The position numbers and the translations under genes were made by a program. The notes below the pieces were generated by a model that was not told the DNA's origin, did no database searches, and saw only the letters and a list, made by a program, of their open reading frames with translations. Shown here in pieces: positions 8,229-15,645 of a stretch of 21,073 bases of DNA; the stretch's first letter is position 1; every line of letters starts with the position of its first letter. Source of the DNA: WTJD01 sp964225175 (GTDB taxonomy: Bacteria; Pseudomonadota; Gammaproteobacteria; Xanthomonadales; SZUA-36); the NCBI GenBank assembly GCA_964225175.1, contig CAXQNK010000036.1, forward strand, positions 1 to 21,073, read 5' to 3'.

Positions 8229-8698
8229 GCTCGTGACAGCACTTTGAAGTATTCCGCGGTCACCGGCATGGAATCACTCACCGTCAGCTTATGCGGCGCC
8301 AGCTTCTCATTCCATACCTCGATGTGCAGGGGTTGCCATTTTTCCAGGCTTCGCAGGGGTTTGCCTTCCTCGGCTATGTCCTGCTCGGTCATTTCGCCAA
8401 ACAGCATGTTCTTGACGCGTGTCAGCCTGAGCAGCAGCTCGGGCTGTCCGGCACCATTGAGCGCAACGATACAGTCACCCGCCTTTGACGGTGGCAGGCA
8501 TTCCCGTGTCCTCAACCAGGGCAAGGTATAGGTCATGGTCTTTTCACCGATTACGATTCGGTCGATGATCAGGCCAACCATCTCATCGCTGGTACCGATG
8601 CGCCTGACCTCAACGCTTGTTTTGGCGGGTAGGTCGGCGGAAGACAACAGCGCTTCGATGCCGGGCAGAATGTCATGGTCGATCACGGACAGTTCCAT
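8225..8698 (-). CDS. ASCH-domain protein, translationally coupled to the molybdenum hydroxylase
   Basis: Predicted 157-residue soluble protein. The region from about residue 40 looks like an ASCH (PUA-like) domain: GEKTMTYTLPW (51-61) matches the G-x-K-T-x-T strand, PSKAGDCIVALNG follows, then FGEMTEQDIAEEGKPLRSLEKW (split as FGEMTEQDIAEEG and LRSLEKW) matches the conserved acidic helix and tryptophan. ASCH proteins are thought to bind RNA or nucleotides; E. coli YqfB is an N4-acetylcytidine amidohydrolase whose Lys/Thr/Glu residues have plausible counterparts here (K53, T56, E111). I place the start at 8698. The ATG at 8749 would put coding sequence across the NtrC palindrome. Neither start has a good ribosome binding site. 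Function is not established; domain call is by eye. Confidence 0.75.
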   Translation of the reverse strand: MELSVIDHDILPGIEALLSSADLPAKTSVEVRRIGTSDEMVGLIIDRIVIGEKTMTYTLPWLRTRECLPPSKAGDCIVALNGAGQPELLLRLTRVKNMLFGEMTEQDIAEEGKPLRSLEKWQPLHIEVWNEKLAPHKLTVSDSMPVTAEYFKVLSRA

Positions 8699-8731
8699 GG
8701 TGTGAAAGGGGAAGGCTTCGCCCCGAAAAAA

Positions 8732-8748
8732 TGCACCAAAATGGTGCA
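8732..8748. promoter_or_regulatory. NtrC binding site (strong palindrome) upstream of glnK-amtB
   Basis: TGCACCAAAATGGTGCA is a perfect match to the enterobacterial NtrC (NRI) enhancer consensus TGCACC-N5-GGTGCA. The symmetry extends to 10-base arms (8729-8751). It is centred about 128 bases upstream of the predicted glnK start of transcription, a normal enhancer distance, and also lies just upstream of the divergent ASCH gene. Confidence 0.9.
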
Positions 8749-8750
8749 TT

Positions 8751-8767
8751 TGCCCCGAAGTGGGTCA
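8751..8767. promoter_or_regulatory. Possible second, weak NtrC site
   Basis: TGCCCCGAAGTGGGTCA keeps the outer TGC, the CC and TGG core and the final CA of an NtrC site but is poorly symmetric. It is centred 19 bases from the strong site, somewhat under two helical turns. NtrC sites usually come in pairs, which is the only other support. Confidence 0.3.
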
Positions 8768-8841
8768 TTCCTGTTCGGCTTTTGCTTAGTAAGAACGGCA
8801 TTTTTGTTCCCATACACAGCATTCTGACACCTTAACCAGTC

Positions 8842-8857
8842 TGGCACGAATTCTGCA
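8842..8857 (+). promoter_or_regulatory. Sigma-54 (-24/-12) promoter of glnK-amtB
   Basis: TGGCACGAATTCTGCA has the GG at 8843-8844 and the GC at 8855-8856 separated by exactly ten bases, as sigma-54 requires; only the first T of the -12 TTGC is changed to C. Transcription should begin near 8868, about 45 bases before the glnK ATG. Confidence 0.92.
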
Positions 8858-8912
8858 ACTCCGGGGGTGAATGCACAGTGGCCTACGCACTGGATGATGA
8901 GGAGACCCTGAA

Positions 8913-9251
8913 ATGAAACTGGTGACTGCAATTGTTAAGCCGTTCAAGCTGGATGACGTGCGAACTGCCCTGGGAGAGGTTGGCGTGACCGGCCTCACCG
9001 TGACAGAAGTGCGCGGTTTTGGGCGTCAGAAGGGGCACACCGAACTGTACCGCGGCGCGGAATATGTCGTGGATTTTTTGCCCAAGATGAAAATCGAGAC
9101 GGCCGTGGCTGAAAGCCAGGTCGAACTTGTGGTTGAGGCCATTATCAAGGCAGCGGCCACCGGCAATATTGGCGACGGCAAAATTTTCGTGAGCTCGCTG
9201 GACGAGATCGTGCGAATCCGAACCGGCGAAACCGGCACAGAAGCGATATAA
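8913..9251 (+). CDS. glnK: Nitrogen regulatory protein P-II (GlnK)
   Basis: Trimeric cytoplasmic signal protein that senses 2-oxoglutarate, ATP and ADP, and regulates AmtB and the nitrogen network. At 112 residues it is full length. The N-terminus MKLVTAIVKPFKLDDVR is typical; the T-loop holds GHTELYRGAEYVVDF with Y51, the uridylylation site; the second signature TGNIGDGKIFV is intact near residue 87. GAGGAG lies eight bases before the ATG. It is called GlnK rather than GlnB because it is followed at once by amtB and preceded by a sigma-54 promoter with an NtrC enhancer, so expression should rise under nitrogen limitation. Its TAA stop overlaps the amtB ribosome binding site, so the two genes are closely coupled. 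Confidence 0.97.
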   Translation: MKLVTAIVKPFKLDDVRTALGEVGVTGLTVTEVRGFGRQKGHTELYRGAEYVVDFLPKMKIETAVAESQVELVVEAIIKAAATGNIGDGKIFVSSLDEIVRIRTGETGTEAI

Positions 9252-9262
9252 GGAGAGGCCCC

Positions 9263-10528
9263 ATGGAAAATCAGGTTTTCGAACTTCAGTACGCAATCGA
9301 CACGTTTTACTTTCTGATTTGTGGCGCGCTCGTCATGTGGATGGCCGCTGGATTTGCAATGCTCGAGGCTGGTCTGGTCCGTGCCAAGAACACGACCGAG
9401 ATTCTCACCAAGAACGTTGCGCTCTACGCGGTCGCATGCTCCATGTACCTTGTATGTGGTTACGCCATCATGTATGGCGGTGGCTTTTTTCTACAGGGTA
9501 TCGAGGCCTTTGACCTTGAAACGGTCCTCGGGGACTCTGCCGCCAACGGCTTTCATGGCGATTCAGTGTACTCAGGCGCTTCCGATTTCTTCTTCCAGGT
9601 GGTCTTCGTTGCAACCGCAATGTCCATTGTCTCGGGCGCGGTCGCGGAACGCATGAAGCTGTGGTCGTTCATGGCCTTTGCGGTCGTTATGACAGGGGTG
9701 ATATACCCCCTGGAGGGCTCATGGACCTGGGGCGGCAAGGACGTTTTCGGACTGTTCAATCTCGGGGACGACTACGGCTTTAGTGACTTTGCCGGTTCTG
9801 GCATCGTGCACATGGCAGGTGCCGCGGCAGCGCTTGCGGGCGTGTGGCTGCTGGGGCCGAGGAAAGGAAAATATGGCCCTGGCGGAACAACCAATGCCCT
9901 GCCCGGCGCGAATTTGCCATTGGCGACGATCGGCACGCTGATCCTGTGGATGGGATGGTTTGGATTCAATGGCGGCTCGGTGCTCAAACTGGGAGATGCT
10001 GCCAGTGCACATTCCGTGGCGATGGTATTCCTGAACACCAATGCCGCGGCCGCCACGGGTCTGTTAGGTGCATTGGCCACCGCCCGACTCATGTTTGGTA
10101 AGGCTGATCTGACCATGGCATTGAATGGTGGTCTCGCGGGCCTGGTTGTTATCACCGCAGAGCCCTCCACACCCACCCCGCTGTTGGCGGCCCTGTTCGG
10201 CTTGATCGCAGGTGTGGTGGTGGTGCTCAGTATCGTGGCGTTGGACAAGCGGCGGATCGATGACCCGGTTGGTGCGATCTCAGTGCATGGCGTGGTTGGG
10301 TTCCTCGGTTTAATGCTCGTCCCGGTCACCAATCCGGCGACTCACTACTTCGGGCAATTTGTTGGTGCCCTGACCATCTTTGCGTGGGTATTCTCTGCAA
10401 GCCTGCTCGTGTGGCTGATTCTCAAAACCACGCTGGGGATTCGAGTTGACGAAGAAGAGGAGTATGAAGGACTCGATATCGGTGAGTGCGGCCTGGAAGC
10501 CTACCCGGAGTTTACCCAGGCTCGCTAG
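9263..10528 (+). CDS. amtB: Ammonium transporter
   Basis: Inner-membrane ammonium channel of the Amt/Rh family, 421 residues, functioning as a trimer. The conserved twin histidines of the pore are H183 (GSGIVHMAGA) and H342 (ISVHGVVGF). Other landmarks are WMGWFGFNGGS, LEGSWTWGG and MSIVSGAVAERM. The C-terminal cytoplasmic tail after about residue 390, rich in acidic residues (DEEEEYEGLDIGECG), is the part that contacts GlnK. No cleavable signal peptide is evident: the protein starts directly with a short polar stretch before helix 1. AGGAG overlaps the glnK stop, seven bases before the ATG. It shares the sigma-54/NtrC promoter of glnK, and a hairpin follows the stop codon. Confidence 0.96.
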   Translation: MENQVFELQYAIDTFYFLICGALVMWMAAGFAMLEAGLVRAKNTTEILTKNVALYAVACSMYLVCGYAIMYGGGFFLQGIEAFDLETVLGDSAANGFHGDSVYSGASDFFFQVVFVATAMSIVSGAVAERMKLWSFMAFAVVMTGVIYPLEGSWTWGGKDVFGLFNLGDDYGFSDFAGSGIVHMAGAAAALAGVWLLGPRKGKYGPGGTTNALPGANLPLATIGTLILWMGWFGFNGGSVLKLGDAASAHSVAMVFLNTNAAAATGLLGALATARLMFGKADLTMALNGGLAGLVVITAEPSTPTPLLAALFGLIAGVVVVLSIVALDKRRIDDPVGAISVHGVVGFLGLMLVPVTNPATHYFGQFVGALTIFAWVFSASLLVWLILKTTLGIRVDEEEEYEGLDIGECGLEAYPEFTQAR

Positions 10529-10535
10529 CGCTTTG

Positions 10536-10571
10536 CTCCACCCGGTGATGCCTCCAATTCACCGGGTGGAG
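10536..10571. terminator. Hairpin between amtB and the convergent LysR gene, probable bidirectional terminator
   Basis: A perfect 13-base inverted repeat (10536-10548 with 10559-10571, core CACCCGGTGA) and a 10-base loop begin eight bases after the amtB stop. No good T-run follows on either strand, so termination by hairpin alone is uncertain. The right arm includes the TGA stop of the LysR gene. Confidence 0.65.
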
Positions 10572-11509
10572 TGAATCGTTTCAGGTGAATGACGGGACAG
10601 TTGCGTGTCCCTGATTTCCTGCAGAAACGCCCGGGCCGGCGGTGGCAGGTGGCGGCCGCGCCGGGTAACAATGCCATAGGTTCTTTTCGGGAAATACTTC
10701 GCCATGTTGCGCGAAACCAGCTGATCGCCTTCACGCAAACAGATGCTTGTCACGATAGAAATACCAAAACCCAACTCGACAAACCGCTTAATGACCTCCC
10801 AGCCCCCAACCTCGAGAACCACTTCGTAAGGTATCCGAGCCTGCTGAAACACCCGGTCCACCATGCGCCATGTGGTGAGCCTGCGCGGGGGCAGGATGAG
10901 GCCGAATGGGGAAATATCCTGGAGCTGCAGATTCCTTTTTTTCGCCAATGGATGCCCGAGCGGCATGATCAGCGCGGGTTCAAATGAGTACAGGGGTGTG
11001 TAGTTGACGTCCGTGGGAATATCCAGCATCGAACCGACTGCGAAGTCCACCTCGTCTTCACGAATCATGGCGAGCCCGTCTCGTCCGGTGACGTTCCTCA
11101 GCTGCACGTGGATGTTGGGGTAGAGTTCGCGAAAGCGCGCAACCAGCTCCGGCAAGATATAAATGATCGTGGATTCACCGGCAGCGATAACCACTTCGCC
11201 ACTGTCCGTGCTGCCCTGAATCTCTTTCTTGAAACGCGCACCAATGGAGTCCATGCCTTCAACCAGAGGTTGCGCCATGTCGAGCAGCTTGGCGCCTTCG
11301 GGTGTCAGTTGAATATGGGGTCCTCGACGTTCGAACAAGGTCGTCTTGAGCTCCTCCTCCAGCGCCTTGATTTGCAGGCTGACAGCGGATTGGCTGAGAA
11401 AGAGCTCATCGGCGGCGGACACCATTTTGCCATTTCGGGCCACGGCGCAAAAAGCCCGTAATTGCTTTAATGGATTGCCCTTATAATAGTAGCGATTGGT
11501 TTTTTCCAT
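10559..11509 (-). CDS. LysR-family transcriptional regulator (CysB-like substrate domain)
   Basis: A 316-residue LysR regulator. The N-terminal helix-turn-helix spans about residues 14-70, with AADELFLSQSAVSLQIKALE as the recognition region and TLFERRGPHIQLTPEG completing the domain. The rest is a periplasmic-binding-protein-like effector domain, starting near GEVVIAAGESTIIYILPELV and ending with RGRHLPPPARAFL. I prefer the ATG at 11509; a GTG at 11521 would add four residues and neither has a clear ribosome binding site. It is divergent from aceA with 131 bases between starts, so control of isocitrate lyase is likely. The effector is unknown, though a metabolite of acetate or fatty-acid catabolism would fit. 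Its stop lies inside the hairpin that follows amtB. Confidence 0.92.
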   Translation of the reverse strand: MEKTNRYYYKGNPLKQLRAFCAVARNGKMVSAADELFLSQSAVSLQIKALEEELKTTLFERRGPHIQLTPEGAKLLDMAQPLVEGMDSIGARFKKEIQGSTDSGEVVIAAGESTIIYILPELVARFRELYPNIHVQLRNVTGRDGLAMIREDEVDFAVGSMLDIPTDVNYTPLYSFEPALIMPLGHPLAKKRNLQLQDISPFGLILPPRRLTTWRMVDRVFQQARIPYEVVLEVGGWEVIKRFVELGFGISIVTSICLREGDQLVSRNMAKYFPKRTYGIVTRRGRHLPPPARAFLQEIRDTQLSRHSPETIHSTR

Positions 11510-11559
11510 GGATAACAGCACGATACATATTTAACATATTTAAAGAAAGGTATTTAAAT

Positions 11560-11576
11560 ATATTGATTGTCAATAT
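11560..11576. promoter_or_regulatory. Palindrome in the LysR/aceA spacer, candidate LysR operator
   Basis: ATATTGATTGTCAATAT has perfect seven-base arms around TTG. Its T-N11-A-like symmetry and its position between the divergent LysR gene and aceA suit a LysR operator. The whole spacer (11510-11640) is A+T rich, so promoter elements could also overlap here; no -35/-10 pair was fixed. Confidence 0.45.
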
Positions 11577-11640
11577 TACTCCTTCGTTCATATAGTTCTC
11601 AACCATCCTGAACACAGGCTTGAATGAGAGGAATCAGTTC

Positions 11641-12924
11641 ATGAACAGCACAGCCGCACAATCGCTGGAACGGGCTTGGAGCACAGAAGATCGCTGGCGG
11701 GGCATTCAGCGTCCGTATTCTGCGGAGGACGTGATGCGTTTACGGGGCACCGTACGCATTGAATATTCCCTCGCCCGGCAGGGCGCGGAGAAGCTGTGGC
11801 GTCATTTGAACGAACGCGATTTCGTCAACTCGCTCGGTGCCCTCACGGGCAACCAGGCGATGCAGCAGGTCAAGGCAGGCCTGAAGGCCATTTATCTGTC
11901 CGGATGGCAGGTTGCGGCAGATGCTAATCTGGCCGGCCAGATGTATCCCGACCAATCACTGTACCCGGCCGATTCCGTACCGAATGTTGTGCGGCGAATC
12001 AACAACGCCCTGCTCCGCGCAGACCAGCTCCATCATGCTGAAGGCGACGATTCTGTTGATTGGATGCAACCCATAGTGGCCGATGCCGAGGCTGGTTTTG
12101 GGGGCGTCCTCAACGCTCATGAGTTGATGAAGGCCATGATTGATGCCGGGGCGGCCGGCGTCCATTTTGAGGATCAGCTCGCCTCGGCAAAGAAATGTGG
12201 TCACATGGGGGGCAAGGTGCTCGTGCCCACCCAGGAAGCTGTGCAGAAGCTCGTGGCGGCCCGTCTTGCGGCGGATATCATGGACGTCCCCACCGTGCTG
12301 CTCGCACGCACGGATGCCAACGCCGCCGGGCTGGTGACCTCAGACATTGACCCCAATGACGCGCCGTTCCTGACGGGTGATCGAACCACGGAAGGTTTTT
12401 TTCAAACCCGGGCGGGGCTGGACCAGGCCATCGCGCGCGGCCTGGCATACGCGCCTTACGCCGACTTGTTATGGTGCGAGACTGCGCACCCTGATCTCGA
12501 TGAGGCCCAGACGTTTGCCGAAGCCATTCGCAAGGAATATCCGGATCAGTTGCTGGCCTACAACTGCTCGCCATCCTTCAACTGGAAGAAAAACCTGGAT
12601 GACGGGGCGATCGCGAAGTTCCAGCGCGAATTGGGCGCGATGGGCTATAAGTTCCAGTTTATTACGCTCGCAGGATTCCATGCTCTGAATTACGGCATGT
12701 ACACCCTGGCGCATGGCTACAGGGACCGGCAGATGTCCGCTTATGTTGAACTCCAGGAAGCGGAGTTCGAGGCCGAGTCGATCGGGTACACGGCGACAAA
12801 ACACCAGCGCGAGGTCGGAACCGGCTATTTCGATCACGTCACGGAAATCATTTCGGGCGGAACGTCTTCATTGTCCGCTTTGCATGGCTCCACGGAAGAA
12901 GAGCAGTTCGAAGAAGCAATTTGA
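11641..12924 (+). CDS. aceA: Isocitrate lyase
   Basis: Cleaves isocitrate to glyoxylate and succinate, the first step of the glyoxylate bypass used for growth on acetate and fatty acids. At 427 residues it has the length of the E. coli-type enzyme. The catalytic loop KKCGHMGGK is at residues 184-192, with active-site C186. Other family segments are PIVADAEAGFGG (metal-binding aspartate and glutamate), LLARTDANAA, and YNCSPSFNWK. The ATG at 11641 has AGAGGA eight bases upstream; a TTG seven codons earlier is less likely. Malate synthase is not in the window. A divergent LysR gene probably regulates it. A G+C-rich hairpin follows the stop. Confidence 0.97.
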   Translation: MNSTAAQSLERAWSTEDRWRGIQRPYSAEDVMRLRGTVRIEYSLARQGAEKLWRHLNERDFVNSLGALTGNQAMQQVKAGLKAIYLSGWQVAADANLAGQMYPDQSLYPADSVPNVVRRINNALLRADQLHHAEGDDSVDWMQPIVADAEAGFGGVLNAHELMKAMIDAGAAGVHFEDQLASAKKCGHMGGKVLVPTQEAVQKLVAARLAADIMDVPTVLLARTDANAAGLVTSDIDPNDAPFLTGDRTTEGFFQTRAGLDQAIARGLAYAPYADLLWCETAHPDLDEAQTFAEAIRKEYPDQLLAYNCSPSFNWKKNLDDGAIAKFQRELGAMGYKFQFITLAGFHALNYGMYTLAHGYRDRQMSAYVELQEAEFEAESIGYTATKHQREVGTGYFDHVTEIISGGTSSLSALHGSTEEEQFEEAI

Positions 12925-12932
12925 ACGCACTT

Positions 12933-12956
12933 GGCCGGGCCTCTCGAGGTCCGGCC
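12933..12956. terminator. G+C-rich hairpin after aceA, possible terminator
   Basis: GGCCGGGCCTC pairs with GAGGTCCGGCC, eleven bases with one G-T type mismatch and a very tight loop. It sits between the convergent aceA and carboxypeptidase genes. No T-run follows, so it may act with Rho or only as an RNA 3' end stabiliser. Confidence 0.5.
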
Positions 12957-12994
12957 GCACGCATCTCATGATTGAATTTGAGGGCTGGCCGGTG

Positions 12995-15547
12995 TCAGTC
13001 CGGCAACTGTGTTGATTCTACCAGCTGGCTGAAATAGAGGCTGTTGTCGAACAGGCGCTCGGTTCCACGCCAGAATCCCCGAAACAGGGGATTGTTGGCG
13101 AAACGGATGACGAGGCCCTGGCCCCGCCGCTCAGCGACCAGCGCGCCCTGGCCCCGAATGTCATCCTGGCGTTCAGGGCTCATGAACCCTGCGATGAGTG
13201 GCGTGTCAGCATATCTCAGCGGCATGGCGTACGGATTGTCGCTGGTCTCAAGGCGCACCGTTCCACGCCTGAACAGCGGCAGCTTGGAACGCTGATAGCC
13301 GTAGGCGAGGGGATGGGTCAGATCGAGCTCAGCGGCGACAATGGCGCCGCCGACCAGTCCGCGAACGCGGTCCGATTCGTATTCAGCATATGCGCGGCCT
13401 GGCGTGTCCGCCGGTTCTGTGTTGACGGCTTCTGTGCCCGGGTCGCAGTTGCGCTGACCGGATGCGAAACAGCTGTTCTCTGTCCAGTTCACCGAACGCC
13501 CATGGGTGATCAGGGTGCCACCCGCCCTGACCCACTCGCCGATACCGGCTTTCATTTTTTTGTTCAACTCGCGATGACTCGCATCGCTCATGATCAGGTG
13601 GGTGTGATCGGACAACCTCAGCCGGTCAAGCCGGTCAATGCCGACCATGAGTGGCGCAAAACCCAGCCTTTGGTCCATGTGATGCCAGATTTCGCCGACA
13701 TGGTAGGCGCTGGTTCCCTGGCCCACCAGCAACACCGGTCGAATAGGTTCAAGGAAGTCAAAACCGGGGCCGCCGAGGTCTGACCCGGACGGTGTCAGAC
13801 CGCTCTGCGCGCTCACAACGCGCACTCCCGTCCGGGTCGCTTCGCCAAGCAACTGCCGAATGTCGCCTATTCGGTTCGGGTCTTGAATGGCCGCGTGGAT
13901 CTGCAGGGTGCCCGGGGAAAAATCTTCCGGCCCTGCGAGGTTGTTGCTGCTGAATGCCTCTATGGCCACACGCACCCGGGCACCGGCTGTGAGCAATGAC
14001 TGGAGCAGCGCGGGCGCCTGCATCTGGTTCCACGGAACGAGCCAGGCCACGGCATTTTCGTCAAGCGGCTGCGGCTGTGTGGGTCCCGGATCTGCCGTCC
14101 TGGGTATCCGGCGCAGCTGGCCATGGGGCAGATTGTAGGCATCCGGCAGGGTCCATGCGGACACGTCGTAAAAGGTGTTGTCCCGGAACTCTGTCCGCCT
14201 TTCGAATAGACCCTGCAGCAAGCCGAATTGTCGCTGCCGGACCGGGATCACCCAAGCTTGCCCAGCCCGGTAATTATGGCCTTCGAGCTCCACATCTTCT
14301 GCCAGAGTTTCGAAGCGCACATCATGTTGCCCCAGGATTTCGAGAAAGGCGCGGGCCCGGGCAGGATCGTTATCGTCGCCAATGATCCATGCCGAAAAGC
14401 CGAAGTCATCGGCACGCTCGCGCATGAGCTGGAAAAATCCGGCCTGGTAGGTCGCCAGGCGATCACGAAGTTCATGGGCGCCCTTAAGGGTAGACAGTGA
14501 GGTGTTGACCTGGTTGGAGATGGCGTTTTTGAAAGTCAGCGTCACGCCGGAGCGTTCCACTTTGGGCCCATTGACGCGCGGTTGCTCGAACAGGATGCCC
14601 ACCGTCCCACTGATATCGGTGTAGGTTGAGCCCTTGCCGAGATAGAAGTCGTCGTAACTGTCTTCCGTGAAGTACATTACACCCGACTTTTCCATGGCTG
14701 CAGCATGATAGGCGCCGAGCAGGCGATGCATTTCCAGGGTTTCAGGCGGCAACAGGGGGTTTTGGCGCTCTGGAACGCCTGGTTGAAAGAAGTATGCTAC
14801 TGCGCTGGAAGCCTCGTGTTGATCTGTCATCACGTGCGGCAGCCAGCGATGAAATTCGGCCACGCGTGCCCTGGACTCGGGATGCACCAGTGGCAGCCAA
14901 TCTCGATTGAGATCGAACAGGTAGTGATTGGTTCGACTCTGGGGCCATTCCTCGTTGTGGATGCGGTGCTCCCGATGGGCCACGGGATGAAGGCTGCGAT
15001 TGGCGTTGGACCAGCTTGAAAATCGTTGTAGTCCATCGGGGTTAAAGCTTGGGTCAAGGATGATAATGCCTGCATCGAGGAGTTCAGTGACGAAATTTGA
15101 ACGGGATGCGGCCAGGTAGTAAGCCACCAGCGGGGCCGCATTGCTGCCGCTGGCTTCGTTGCCGTGAATGCTGTGGCCGAGCCAGACAACCAATGGTCCA
15201 TCGGGTTTGTTCGGATTCCCCGCCGCTTCAATGTGTTGCACCCGCATCGCTTCAAGTTGTTCCTGGTTGTCGGGGCTGGTGAAAATCAGCTGCACCAGTT
15301 TTCTACCTTCATGGGTGTGTCCGATGACCTTGAGCTGGGCGCGCTCCGATGCCTCGGCCAGCGCGGACATGTAATGCAGCAGCTGATCATGGCTGATGCT
15401 TGAATCGCCAATGGTCCAACCCAGAACGTCCTCGGGGGTTGGTATGGCAGGGTCCGGGTCCATGTCTTTCGGAAGATACTCGGAGGCGCTCATGGCCCAA
15501 GCGCCCGGTAGCAGCAGCAGTCCGATCAAATAGGCAACACAGCGCAT
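12995..15547 (-). CDS. Secreted M14-family zinc carboxypeptidase with long C-terminal extension
   Basis: An 850-residue exported metallopeptidase. The first 18 residues (MRCVAYLIGLLLLPGAWA) form a Sec signal peptide cut after AWA. The M14 domain covers about residues 50-350: HGNE at 128-131 gives the zinc ligands H128 and E131, H244 in DQHEA is the likely third ligand, and E321 in ILFEQPR is the likely general base, 77 residues later as in carboxypeptidase A. The remaining 450 or so residues are not a classical peptidase part; similar large M14 proteins have a glutamine-amidotransferase-like fold there, which I infer and cannot verify. GGGAG lies six bases before the ATG. It stands alone, divergent from the dehydrogenase-like lipoprotein, and probably degrades extracellular peptides. 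Confidence 0.88.
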   Translation of the reverse strand: MRCVAYLIGLLLLPGAWAMSASEYLPKDMDPDPAIPTPEDVLGWTIGDSSISHDQLLHYMSALAEASERAQLKVIGHTHEGRKLVQLIFTSPDNQEQLEAMRVQHIEAAGNPNKPDGPLVVWLGHSIHGNEASGSNAAPLVAYYLAASRSNFVTELLDAGIIILDPSFNPDGLQRFSSWSNANRSLHPVAHREHRIHNEEWPQSRTNHYLFDLNRDWLPLVHPESRARVAEFHRWLPHVMTDQHEASSAVAYFFQPGVPERQNPLLPPETLEMHRLLGAYHAAAMEKSGVMYFTEDSYDDFYLGKGSTYTDISGTVGILFEQPRVNGPKVERSGVTLTFKNAISNQVNTSLSTLKGAHELRDRLATYQAGFFQLMRERADDFGFSAWIIGDDNDPARARAFLEILGQHDVRFETLAEDVELEGHNYRAGQAWVIPVRQRQFGLLQGLFERRTEFRDNTFYDVSAWTLPDAYNLPHGQLRRIPRTADPGPTQPQPLDENAVAWLVPWNQMQAPALLQSLLTAGARVRVAIEAFSSNNLAGPEDFSPGTLQIHAAIQDPNRIGDIRQLLGEATRTGVRVVSAQSGLTPSGSDLGGPGFDFLEPIRPVLLVGQGTSAYHVGEIWHHMDQRLGFAPLMVGIDRLDRLRLSDHTHLIMSDASHRELNKKMKAGIGEWVRAGGTLITHGRSVNWTENSCFASGQRNCDPGTEAVNTEPADTPGRAYAEYESDRVRGLVGGAIVAAELDLTHPLAYGYQRSKLPLFRRGTVRLETSDNPYAMPLRYADTPLIAGFMSPERQDDIRGQGALVAERRGQGLVIRFANNPLFRGFWRGTERLFDNSLYFSQLVESTQLPD

Positions 15548-15645
15548 GTTTTACTCCCAGGGTGTCTGGCGGCGTTTTATTCTAGGTCAATTGGGGGGGC
15601 TTCGGGGCGTTTGATGCGTGCGAAGTGGCTGTTACCATACGCAGC

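Noticed and set aside
6870..8531. A 553-codon plus-strand open frame opposite the molybdenum hydroxylase and ASCH genes
   Set aside because: It is wholly antisense to two genes with clear family motifs, has no recognisable domain, and its composition is what a G+C-rich complementary frame gives.
9263..9400. Cleavable signal peptide on AmtB, as in E. coli
   Set aside because: No positively charged N-region or cleavage site; the protein begins directly with the first membrane helix.
15548..15645. Promoter elements (TTGACC, TAGAAT) between the carboxypeptidase and lipoprotein genes
   Set aside because: The two hexamers are adjacent rather than about 17 bases apart on the minus strand, so they do not form a sigma-70 promoter.
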